Below, in pieces: positions 44,469 to 51,792 of a stretch of 64,000 bases of DNA. Source of the DNA: Desulfosporosinus lacus DSM 15449 (lineage in GTDB: Bacteria; Bacillota; Desulfitobacteriia; Desulfitobacteriales; Desulfitobacteriaceae); assembly GCF_900129935.1 (NCBI RefSeq), contig NZ_FQXJ01000007.1, positions 186,001 through 250,000 on the forward strand. The letters run 5' to 3'. A program made the translations under genes and the position numbers. Position 1 is the stretch's first letter. Every line of letters starts with the position of its first letter. The notes beneath the pieces were generated by a model. That model ran no database searches, had not been told where the DNA came from, and saw nothing but the letters and a program-made list of their open reading frames with translations.

Positions 44469-44531
44469 AAATCTTGCTCGTAAATGTAGGTGTGCGAACA
44501 ATTCTTGTAGAAACGAAAAAGGGGGATTGTA

Positions 44532-45497
44532 ATGAAAAGAATGGTCAGTATCCTATTAGTTATGGGTTTGTTGCTTACAGGATGTAATAGTTCAACTCAA
44601 AAAGTTGAAACCGATACTACTGTTGAAGTAAGTAAACCTGTGTATGTAATGGCAGGAATCGTCGATGCTAATGAAAAGGCACAGATTACTAGCAAACTAT
44701 CTGCTAAAGTATCTGATATTTCAGTTGAAGTAGGCTCAGCAGTGAAAAAGGGTGATTCCTTGATCTTGTTAGATACCAAAGATATTGAGGCTCAAGTGTC
44801 ACAGGCTGAGGCAGGAGTTAATACCGCCCAGGCAAACTTGCTTAAGATGCAGGCTGGAGCCCGACCGGAACAGATAGCTCAAGCTCAGTCAGCTCTAGAT
44901 AGTGCTAAAATAAGTTATACTAATGCCAAAAATAACTTTGATCGAAACCAACAGCTTTTAGCTGCGGGAGCAATTTCCCAAGCCCAGCTTGAAACCGAAC
45001 AGACTCTGTTAGCTGCGGCACAGGCACAATACAACTCTGCACAAGATCAGCTAAATCTGCTAATCCAAGGAGAAACAGAAGAGTCTCTAAATGTTATGCG
45101 GGCCCAGGTTGGCCAGTCCCAAGCGGCTTTAGAACTTGCCAAAACTCAGTTGGGTAATGGAATGATAGTATCTCCGATCTCTGGAATAGTTAGTGAAAAA
45201 AATATAAATGTTGGAGAATTAGCCTCCCCAGGTATTATCCTTATTTCGGTGGTAAATGTTGACTCGTTGTATATTAAAGCTTCTTTGCCAGAAGGGTTTA
45301 TGGGAGATGTAAGTGTCGGGGAGGAAGTTGTTGTTAAAGTTGCAGAAATTAAAGATCAAGAATTCAAGGGAAAAATCTCAGTGATTGATCCTGTGCTCGA
45401 CTCGCGCAGTAAAAGCGTTTTAGTGAGAATTCAAGTAGACAACCCCAATAAAACATTAAAACCGGGAATGCTGGCTGAAATCGGCATTATTAAATAG
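44532..45497 (+). CDS. HlyD/RND-type periplasmic adaptor lipoprotein
   Basis: 321 residues. Lipoprotein signal with lipobox LLTGC (Cys18). It contains two halves of a biotinyl-lipoyl domain separated by a helical hairpin (about 95-190, rich in A/Q heptads) and a C-terminal beta barrel, the layout of membrane fusion proteins. In a Gram-positive cell it would sit outside the membrane next to the EmrB-like pump. First gene of a four-gene operon ending with marR. Confidence 0.88.
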   Translation: MKRMVSILLVMGLLLTGCNSSTQKVETDTTVEVSKPVYVMAGIVDANEKAQITSKLSAKVSDISVEVGSAVKKGDSLILLDTKDIEAQVSQAEAGVNTAQANLLKMQAGARPEQIAQAQSALDSAKISYTNAKNNFDRNQQLLAAGAISQAQLETEQTLLAAAQAQYNSAQDQLNLLIQGETEESLNVMRAQVGQSQAALELAKTQLGNGMIVSPISGIVSEKNINVGELASPGIILISVVNVDSLYIKASLPEGFMGDVSVGEEVVVKVAEIKDQEFKGKISVIDPVLDSRSKSVLVRIQVDNPNKTLKPGMLAEIGIIK

Positions 45498-45512
45498 TGG
45501 CAGGTGAAGAAT

Positions 45513-46166
45513 ATGGCTGACAAACGAAAAAAATTAATCTCTCTAATAATTGTCGCAATGGTAATTGCTTTAGCCAGTGTTGGCAGCTATTACTGGTATA
45601 AAAATTCATATTTCGTTTCAACAGAGGATGCCCGAGTGGCTGGTGATCTAGTGAGCGTGAGTCCACAGATTTCGGGGAAGCTCTTGGAACTAAATGTTGA
45701 AGAAGGAGATAAGGTTATTAAGGATCAAATCCTTGGGCGTCAGGGAATAAGCAACCTTATGGAGTCTAACATAGATCAATCTGTTTTTAGGGCACCTATC
45801 AGCGGGATGGTGATCAAGAAGCAGGGAACTGTCGGCGAGTTTATTTCCACAGGTCAAACCGTCGCCATAATCGTTGATCCGGAAAAGCTTTATATCGCTG
45901 CTAATATTGAAGAAACAAAGCTGACAAAGATAAAAGAAGGTCAAAAGGTGGATATTTCGGTTGACCAATTTCCTAATAAGGCGTTTTCCGGGACAGTCAA
46001 GTATGTTGGTCAAGCTTCAAATTCTACCTTCGCCTTATTACCTTCATCAACAAGCGGTACTTTCACTAAAGTCATTCAAAAGGTCCCTGTAAAAATTGAA
46101 TTTGATAAAAGCGATGTCACATTGCTACCCGGTACTAATGCTGTCGTGAAGATTCATATTAAGTGA
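45513..46166 (+). CDS. EmrA-like membrane fusion protein, short form without coiled-coil hairpin
   Basis: 217 residues from ATG 45513 (AGGTGA upstream); GTG 45504 is an alternative. One N-terminal membrane anchor, then VSTEDARVAGDLVSVSPQISGKL, typical of EmrA. The long alpha-helical hairpin between lipoyl halves is missing: the first half runs directly into VFRAPISGMVIKK. Length is therefore about two thirds of EmrA. It follows the longer adaptor by 15 nt, so the operon has two different adaptors. Confidence 0.85.
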   Translation: MADKRKKLISLIIVAMVIALASVGSYYWYKNSYFVSTEDARVAGDLVSVSPQISGKLLELNVEEGDKVIKDQILGRQGISNLMESNIDQSVFRAPISGMVIKKQGTVGEFISTGQTVAIIVDPEKLYIAANIEETKLTKIKEGQKVDISVDQFPNKAFSGTVKYVGQASNSTFALLPSSTSGTFTKVIQKVPVKIEFDKSDVTLLPGTNAVVKIHIK

Positions 46167-46181
46167 TGGGGTGTATGAAAT

Positions 46182-47813
46182 ATGACAGGACATGACACAC
46201 CGGAAAAGGCAGATGGCGGCTTGTATAAGTGGTCTGCTTTGCTTGTCGTTGTAATAGGTACGTTTATGGTGATGCTGGACAGCAGCATTGTTAATATTGC
46301 AATTCCCAAAATGATGAATGTTTTTGGCTCCGATTTGGAGACAGTAAAGTGGATACTGACGGGATACACACTTGCCATGGGTGCTGTTGTGCCTATTACA
46401 GGCTTCATCAGTGATACCTTTGGGATAAAAAAGCTGTTTATTGGGGCTTTAGGCCTTTTTACCATAGGGTCATTTTTATGCGGTTTTGCTTGGAGTACTA
46501 ATACCATGATCGCTTTTCGTGTGATTCAGGCCATAGGCGGCGGCGCTATTATGCCGGTAGGCATGTCCTACATTATGCAGATTTTTCCCATCCATGAACG
46601 TGGTAAGGCCTTGGGTTTTTGGGGAATTGCTTCAATGTCCGCTCCTGCAATAGGGCCTACCCTGGGCGGATATATCATTCAATATATGGATTGGCGCTTT
46701 ATTTTCTATGTTAACGTTCCAGTCGGTGTGATTGGCGTTATTGTAGCAGCGCTGTTACTAAGGGAGACACCCCTGAAACCGTACAAAGGGAATTTCGATT
46801 ACGTTGGATTTATTTCCTCGATTTCTGGCATTGTCAGCCTGTTGTACGTTTTCGGTGAGGGTAATTCAATCGATTGGGGAAATGTTAAATTTCCACTTAT
46901 CCTTACATTTGGGTTATTTAGTCTTCTCATATTTGTGGTCAATGAACTAACCCATCCTGAGCCATTGCTTGAATTGAGGGTCTTTAAAGTATATAATTTT
47001 ACATTAAGTCAAGTTATTTCAGGTGTAACGACTTTGGCAATGATGGGTGGTATGTATGTACTACCTCTGTTTTTGCAAAATATAAGAGGGTATACGGCAA
47101 TGGAAACCGGTTTAATCCTCTTCCCATCCGCTATCGCATCAGGATTAATGATGCCTATAAGCGGTGCTCTGTTTGACAAATACGGAGCAAAAGTCGTTAC
47201 GATTCCAGGTCTTATCATCGTTGCCTATGCTACCTATGAAATGTCAAGGTTTAATATGAATACTGCAATGTCAACAATAACCTTAGTAGCAGCTTTAAGA
47301 GGGATTGGACTTGGCTTTTCGATGATGCCTGTCAATACGGCAGGTTTGAATGATGTGCCCAGACATCTCTATGGAAAGGCAACGGCCTTGTCCACGACCG
47401 TTCGAAGTATACTGAGTGCCTTAGCTATAACATTTATGACGACTATGATCTCTACAAAATCAAGCGATAATTATGCTCGACTTACTGAACAGATTACCCC
47501 CTTTAATCATGCCTCAAACTCTTTGGTGAAGGCCTTGCAAGGGATTTATATGAAAAACGGATTGACGCAAGGAGATGCACAAGGGTCTGCATTGACAACT
47601 CTCGGAAAAATGATTTATGCCCAGGCTTATCTGGATGCCATGAATTATGTGATTGCCATAACAGTCTTCGCAGTAGTTATTGCTATTTTCTTGGTTCTAA
47701 TGATGAGAAGCAGTAAAAAGTCTAAGAACAAAGAACCCGAAAAAAGTCTCGTCAAGGGGGAGGTATTAGATGGAACAGGATCAGAACCCCGAATTCCAAC
47801 AATCTTGGAGTAA
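46182..47813 (+). CDS. emrB: Drug:H+ antiporter of the DHA2 (EmrB) family
   Basis: 543 residues with 14 predicted membrane helices. MFS motif A-like (GFISDTFGIKKLF), the motif LDSSIVNIAIPKM in helix 1 (motif D1 of DHA2) and the motif C-like GPTLGGYI are all present. It exports lipophilic toxic compounds in exchange for protons, working with EmrA-type adaptors, two of which precede it. Its last 44 nt overlap the marR gene, which indicates coupled expression. Confidence 0.93.
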   Translation: MTGHDTPEKADGGLYKWSALLVVVIGTFMVMLDSSIVNIAIPKMMNVFGSDLETVKWILTGYTLAMGAVVPITGFISDTFGIKKLFIGALGLFTIGSFLCGFAWSTNTMIAFRVIQAIGGGAIMPVGMSYIMQIFPIHERGKALGFWGIASMSAPAIGPTLGGYIIQYMDWRFIFYVNVPVGVIGVIVAALLLRETPLKPYKGNFDYVGFISSISGIVSLLYVFGEGNSIDWGNVKFPLILTFGLFSLLIFVVNELTHPEPLLELRVFKVYNFTLSQVISGVTTLAMMGGMYVLPLFLQNIRGYTAMETGLILFPSAIASGLMMPISGALFDKYGAKVVTIPGLIIVAYATYEMSRFNMNTAMSTITLVAALRGIGLGFSMMPVNTAGLNDVPRHLYGKATALSTTVRSILSALAITFMTTMISTKSSDNYARLTEQITPFNHASNSLVKALQGIYMKNGLTQGDAQGSALTTLGKMIYAQAYLDAMNYVIAITVFAVVIAIFLVLMMRSSKKSKNKEPEKSLVKGEVLDGTGSEPRIPTILE

Positions 47814-48237
47814 AGATTCTGAACGCGTCGTATCTCTGTTTAAAGCAATTCACAAGGTATATCGGGATCAAATCTACAAAAAATCCAGACAATATGGTTT
47901 TACTGGACCTCAAATCGGTTTAATTATGGGTCTGCATAAGAACCCTTTTTCAACCTTGAATGAGCTGAGTGAGTGTTTAGGTCTTTCTAAAAGTACTGTA
48001 TCCGGAATTGTGGATCGCTTAGTCTGCCAGGGGGTAGTTATTAGAGAAATTCCTGAAAGTAATCGGAGGATTGTGCGTCTCTCATTATCTCCAGAATGGC
48101 AAAAAAATAATGCCATTAATGAGTTAATGAATAAGTACATCTATGATACTCTTAAGAATGCCAGTGAAGAGGAAATGGAAAAAATTATTTCAGGATTAGA
48201 GATCTTATACTCATTGATCAGCAAGGGCGAATCTTAA
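47770..48237 (+). CDS. MarR-family transcriptional regulator
   Basis: 155 residues with a winged helix: LNELSECLGLSKSTVSGIVDRLV is the recognition region, followed by the wing REIPESNRRIVRLSL. GGGAGG precedes ATG 47770, which lies inside the emrB gene in another frame. As the last gene of an efflux operon it is most likely an autorepressor released by a pump substrate. I could not identify its operator by eye. Confidence 0.92.
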   Translation: MEQDQNPEFQQSWSKDSERVVSLFKAIHKVYRDQIYKKSRQYGFTGPQIGLIMGLHKNPFSTLNELSECLGLSKSTVSGIVDRLVCQGVVIREIPESNRRIVRLSLSPEWQKNNAINELMNKYIYDTLKNASEEEMEKIISGLEILYSLISKGES

Positions 48238-48281
48238 ATTATCGAACGTTCTTTCAATCAATCCAGTAAATGTTCGAAAAA
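48238..48281 (+). promoter_or_regulatory. Inverted pair of PurBox-like sites upstream of the PucG-like gene
   Basis: CGAAC at 48243-48247 and GTTCG at 48272-48276, 24 nt apart, each in an AT-rich context matching AWWWCCGAACWWT (the first C is T here). They end 9 nt before the -35 box. Confidence 0.65.
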
Positions 48282-48285
48282 ATGT

Positions 48286-48314
48286 TTGACCTATCTCCAT
48301 ATTTCTTGTAAAAT
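48286..48314 (+). promoter_or_regulatory. Promoter of the PucG-like unit
   Basis: TTGACC, 17-nt spacer, TAAAAT. Spacing and -35 are identical to the promoter at 50237, and the spacers share the end TTTCTTG. Confidence 0.75.
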
Positions 48315-48337
48315 ATAATCATGACAAGTGAATATTA

Positions 48338-48406
48338 GTTCATATAAAAGCAGAGATAAGGTCTGCTAGTTTCTACCGGGCTGCCGTAAATCGTCCGACT
48401 ATGAGC
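48338..48406 (+). promoter_or_regulatory. Purine riboswitch aptamer, C74 (guanine) class, copy 1
   Basis: P1 is GTTCAT/ATGAGC, P2 AGCAGA/TCTGCT with loop GATAAGG, J2/3 AGTTTCTAC, P3 CGGGC/GTCCG with loop core CCGTAAA, and the J3/1 element C-TATG. The specificity base (position 74 of xpt) is C at 48399, predicting guanine or hypoxanthine rather than adenine. Loop L2 reads GATAAGG instead of the common GATATGG. Confidence 0.9.
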
Positions 48407-48425
48407 GAAAGTGTCCTAGGAGTCA

Positions 48426-48571
48426 AATCCAAGTTCACAGATTATAAGACTTTCAAAAAGTTAATCTGTATTTGGATTATTCCGTTGGGTAAATTGCGAT
48501 CCGCAACCCTAAGCTGACAGGTTCTCTCACTTCATATGAGCAGGATCTGTTCGTTGGGGTCTTCTTTTTTT
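48426..48571 (+). promoter_or_regulatory. Expression platform of riboswitch copy 1
   Basis: Hairpin AATCCAA/TTGGATT enclosing ACAGATTA/TAATCTGT (48426-48478). Then TTGGGT (48485-48490) can pair with ACCCTAA (48506-48512) as an antiterminator. The same ACCCTAA can instead pair with TTGGGGT (48554-48560), with ACAG-GTTCT/AGGATCTGT inside, as a terminator ending in T7. The 48572-48893 stretch holds no other element I can name except a GGGCT/AGCCC hairpin near 48832. Confidence 0.75.
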
Positions 48572-48893
48572 GTACTATGGCCTTCACCTGCAGCTTGGTA
48601 CCCAAGTTTTCTAATACACAAAGATCCAGTGTATCCATACCAGCAATTGCTTGGTAATAATTCTATATGGTTGGTGTATACAACGAAGGGAGGACAACAG
48701 AGAAGTCGATAATCCTAGTAATGCAGGACCTGTGAGTCCATAAACGTACTTATATTAATTAATTTTAATGGATAAAGAGAACTTACTTCGAGCGGTTTAC
48801 TCCTTCGAAAGTATAGTTAATTGTTCAGGGGCTTAATCCACTTATTGAGCCCATCGATACAAAGTGTTTATTATTAAAAAGGAGATGGATATT

Positions 48894-50057
48894 TTGCGTA
48901 ATAAAGAAATGCTGCTTGTCCCAGGCCCTACACCAGTTGTGGATGAAATATATGATGCTCTTTCCAGTGAGACAATGGGACACACTGATCCGAGATTTGC
49001 CGAAATCTTTAAGAATAGCTTAGACTTAAGTAAGCAATTGTTCAACACAGATGGCGAAGTTTTTGTGATTGCAGGTTCAGGGACCTTGGCGATGGAAATG
49101 GCAATTATCAATACTGTTGCTCCAGGAGAAAAGTTGCTTGTGGTTAGTCACGGCTATTTTGGAGACCGTTTTGTTCCCTTGGCAAAAGTCTTTGGCATCC
49201 AAGTAGAGACTCTTCAAGCGGAGTGGGGTCAGCAGATCAGTAAGGGATTAGTCGAAGAAAAATTGGCTGAAGGCGGTTTCAAGGCAGTAACTGTAACTCA
49301 TGTTGACACCTCGACTGGAGTCATGGCTAATGTTGAAGAATTGGTTCCGGTTGTCAAAAAAGCTGGTGCTCTCTTTATTCTTGATGGAGTATGTGCCTCT
49401 GCTGCCATGGAAGAGGATATGCAAAAAACCTATGGTCACCCAGATTACAAGATAGATGTTGTTTTAACAGGATCTCAAAAAGCAATTGGCGTTCCTCCCG
49501 GACTGGGGATTGTGGCCTTTGGACCAAAAGCTTTGGCCGCACGTGAAGCGATGCCTTCTGTTATGGGGTACTATACTGATATTAAGAATTGGCTCCCAGT
49601 CATGAATGAGCCAGTAAAATACTTTGCAACGCCTCCGGTTAACATGATTTACGCTTTCAATAAGGGCATGGAACTGGTTATGGCGGAAGGACTGGAGACC
49701 CGTTATCGTCGACATTTAGCTCTTGGACGCGCCGTGAGAGCTGGACTAAAAGTCTTTGGCATGAAGCCCTTGGCAGAAGAAGCGGTCGCGGCTCCAACCT
49801 TGAGCTGCATAATCTATCCTGAAGGTCTAAATGATGCGGAGTTCAGATCGAAGTTAGCTTCGAAAGGTGTCGTCGTGGCTGGAGCTTTAGCTGCTTTAGC
49901 TGGAAAGGCTTTCCGAATAGGGCACATGGGGAATGCCACTGAAGAAATGTTTGTTAAAGCACTCCAAATTGTTGGAGTGACTCTTCAAGAGATGGGCTAT
50001 ACCGCTAATATAGATGCAGCAGTCGATGAGTTTAAAGGGATTTATCATACGGCCTAA
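48894..50057 (+). CDS. pucG: PLP aminotransferase, PucG-like ((S)-ureidoglycine-glyoxylate or alanine-glyoxylate)
   Basis: 387 residues from TTG 48894, chosen because AAAAAGGAG lies 9 nt upstream; GTG 48864 lies before that site. Fold type I aminotransferase of the AGT/SerA-aminotransferase class V: LLVPGPTPV start, VIAGSGTLAME, VDTSTGVM, and the PLP lysine in TGSQKAIG. In Bacillus PucG moves the amino group of ureidoglycine to glyoxylate in purine breakdown. The purine riboswitch upstream and the neighbouring xanthine dehydrogenase unit favour that role over serine-glyoxylate aminotransferase. Confidence 0.85.
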   Translation: MRNKEMLLVPGPTPVVDEIYDALSSETMGHTDPRFAEIFKNSLDLSKQLFNTDGEVFVIAGSGTLAMEMAIINTVAPGEKLLVVSHGYFGDRFVPLAKVFGIQVETLQAEWGQQISKGLVEEKLAEGGFKAVTVTHVDTSTGVMANVEELVPVVKKAGALFILDGVCASAAMEEDMQKTYGHPDYKIDVVLTGSQKAIGVPPGLGIVAFGPKALAAREAMPSVMGYYTDIKNWLPVMNEPVKYFATPPVNMIYAFNKGMELVMAEGLETRYRRHLALGRAVRAGLKVFGMKPLAEEAVAAPTLSCIIYPEGLNDAEFRSKLASKGVVVAGALAALAGKAFRIGHMGNATEEMFVKALQIVGVTLQEMGYTANIDAAVDEFKGIYHTA

Positions 50058-50110
50058 AGGAAACTTAATGATTGATAATACTAATAGCTAAACATGGACT
50101 TTTGTTCAGG

Positions 50111-50147
50111 AACAAGGCTGTAAGATTAACTTGCAGCCTTGTTTTTA
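50111..50147 (+). terminator. Terminator of the PucG-like gene
   Basis: AACAAGGCTG pairs with CAGCCTTGTT around 13 nt, then TTTAAAT. The stem sequence nearly matches that at 7770. Confidence 0.85.
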
Positions 50148-50189
50148 AATATACGGACTTGTTGTGAAAAGGCTGCTTCAATCTTGATT

Positions 50190-50233
50190 CTGATCGAACG
50201 ATATACAAAATTATGATGTTAATGTTCGGAAAT
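50190..50233 (+). promoter_or_regulatory. Inverted pair of PurBox-like sites upstream of the xanthine dehydrogenase unit
   Basis: CGAAC at 50195-50199 and GTTCG at 50224-50228, again 24 nt apart, ending 8 nt before the -35 box. Same geometry as at 48238. Confidence 0.65.
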
Positions 50234-50236
50234 GTA

Positions 50237-50265
50237 TTGACCTATGATTAAGTTTCTTGTAGAAT
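50237..50265 (+). promoter_or_regulatory. Promoter of the xanthine dehydrogenase unit
   Basis: TTGACC, 17-nt spacer ending TTTCTTG, TAGAAT. Confidence 0.75.
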
Positions 50266-50291
50266 AAACTCTGGGTCAGCAAATAAATAGT

Positions 50292-50360
50292 GTTCATATA
50301 GTAGCAGAGATATGGTCTGCAAGTTTCTACCGGACTGCCGTAAATGGTCCGACTATGAGC
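50292..50360 (+). promoter_or_regulatory. Purine riboswitch aptamer, C74 (guanine) class, copy 2
   Basis: P1 GTTCAT/ATGAGC, P2 GCAGA/TCTGC with the consensus loop GATATGG, J2/3 AAGTTTCTAC, P3 CGGAC/GTCCG with CCGTAAA, and C-TATG with C at 50353 as the specificity base. Same 69-nt length as copy 1. Confidence 0.92.
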
Positions 50361-50395
50361 GAAAGATGTACTAAAGGCAATATGCCATTGTACAT

Positions 50396-50517
50396 ATCCA
50401 AAGACTTTATTTATAAGTCTAAATTTGTTTTTGGATTATACCGCAGGGTCAGATCCCAGGCGGGCAGATTTCTCTCACCAATTTGAGTTGAAACCTGTCT
50501 GCTTGGGTTTGTTTTTT
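50396..50517 (+). promoter_or_regulatory. Expression platform of riboswitch copy 2
   Basis: Hairpin ATCCAA/TTGGAT enclosing AGACTT/AAGTCT. Antiterminator CCGC-GGG/CCC-GCGG (50441-50463). Terminator CCCAGGCGGGCAG (50455-50467) with CTGTCTGCTTGGG (50495-50507), then TTTGTTTTTT. The antiterminator and terminator share 50455-50463 and exclude each other. An extra hairpin ATGTAC/GTACAT (50367-50395) follows the aptamer. Confidence 0.8.
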
Positions 50518-50553
50518 CTGCGAAAGAATTAGCGTCACTGAGGAGGGGCAAGT

Positions 50554-51357
50554 GTGTTTACTATTCTTGATTTAGTTCAACCAGATAACCTAGCAGAAGC
50601 TTATCAGATCTTATCTGATAAACGAAATAATACCATTCTTGGAGGCTGTGCTTTTCTGAAAATGGGCAAAAAGCGAATTAATACAGGGGTAGACCTGACT
50701 AAGCTTAAGCTTAATTATATACAGGAAACGGATGGTTTTATTGAGATTGGGGCTATGACGAGCCTGAGAGACATTGAAACTCATCCTCTGTTAACGGAGC
50801 ATTATAATGGGGTGCTTCCTCAATCCCTTCGTGACATTATTGGAGTGCAGTTTAGAAACGGCGTAACTGTGGGTGCTTCGGTTTATTCTAAATACGGTTT
50901 TTCTGATTTAATCACGGCCCTGTTGTCTTTGGACACTGAGGTTGAGTTATTTAAGGCCGGCAGAATGCCTTTGGCGGACTTTCTGTCTAAACCCAAGGAA
51001 AAGGACCTCCTGGTTAGATTATGGATTAAGAAAACCAAGCGTCAAGCATCCTATCTGAGTTTCAGAAACTCTGCCAGCGATTATGCGGTCTTAAATGTGG
51101 CGGTCTCTATGTTGAATAATCGCTGGACGATTGCTGTGGGCGCCAGGCCGAGTAAAGCAGCGATTGCGATAAGTGCTTCTGCGCTGTTATCACTGGAAGG
51201 TGCAACATCAGAAACAATTGAAGAAGCAGCGAAGAGGACATCCGAAGAGTTATCATTTGGAACGAATACGAGGGGAACAGCAACCTATCGGAAAGCCCTT
51301 TGCAGAGCGCTTGTCAAACGGGGAATAATGGAGGTATTGGCATGCAAATCGAACTAA
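50554..51357 (+). CDS. xdhB: Xanthine dehydrogenase family, FAD-binding subunit
   Basis: 267 residues. CO-dehydrogenase flavoprotein fold with the FAD loop ILGGCAFLKMG near residues 29-39 and IEIGAMTSLRDIE. It passes electrons from the iron-sulfur subunit to NAD+ or another acceptor. GTG 50554 follows GAGGAGGGG. First of three overlapping genes, 37 nt after the riboswitch terminator, so expression depends on read-through of that terminator. Confidence 0.9.
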   Translation: MFTILDLVQPDNLAEAYQILSDKRNNTILGGCAFLKMGKKRINTGVDLTKLKLNYIQETDGFIEIGAMTSLRDIETHPLLTEHYNGVLPQSLRDIIGVQFRNGVTVGASVYSKYGFSDLITALLSLDTEVELFKAGRMPLADFLSKPKEKDLLVRLWIKKTKRQASYLSFRNSASDYAVLNVAVSMLNNRWTIAVGARPSKAAIAISASALLSLEGATSETIEEAAKRTSEELSFGTNTRGTATYRKALCRALVKRGIMEVLACKSN

Positions 51358-51791
51358 CGATTAATGATAAAGCTGTTAAATGGGAAGTCGCTAACGATGA
51401 GTTTTTAGCTGATACACTCAGATCCCATGGCTTTCTTAGTGTTAAGAAGGCTTGTGATACAAGTTGTTGCGGACTTTGTACTGTCTGGATGGATGGTAAA
51501 TCGATGCTTTCCTGTTCTGTCCTTTCTCTGCGGGCACATGGCAAGAAAATCACAACTATAGAAGGACTTCCCAAGGAAGCAGAGGAATTTGCCCAAATAC
51601 TCAGCGCAGAAGGGGCTGAACAATGCGGTTTTTGCAGTCCGGGTTTTATCATGAGCGTCTTAGCTATGAAGAATGAGCTGGTTAACCCTACAGAGGAAGA
51701 AATTATTCACTATTTAACGGGCAATCTATGCCGTTGTACGGGTTATATGGGACAGCTTAGAGCGATAAAGATCTATCTGGGGGTGGCTTAG
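51342..51791 (+). CDS. xdhC: Xanthine dehydrogenase family, [2Fe-2S] subunit
   Basis: 149 residues from ATG 51342 (GGAGG 7 nt upstream, inside the end of the previous gene; 16-nt overlap). Two [2Fe-2S] sites: the plant-type motif CDTSCCGLC with a further Cys in MLSCSV, and the helical-domain motif CGFC...CRC (EQCGFCSPGF, NLCRCTGY). It relays electrons from molybdenum to FAD. It ends 1 nt before the next gene. Confidence 0.94.
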   Translation: MQIELTINDKAVKWEVANDEFLADTLRSHGFLSVKKACDTSCCGLCTVWMDGKSMLSCSVLSLRAHGKKITTIEGLPKEAEEFAQILSAEGAEQCGFCSPGFIMSVLAMKNELVNPTEEEIIHYLTGNLCRCTGYMGQLRAIKIYLGVA

Positions 51792-51792
51792 A

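Noticed and set aside
48338-48406. Adenine riboswitch
   Set aside because: The specificity base in the J3/1 segment is C (C-TATG), as in guanine aptamers; adenine aptamers have T there.
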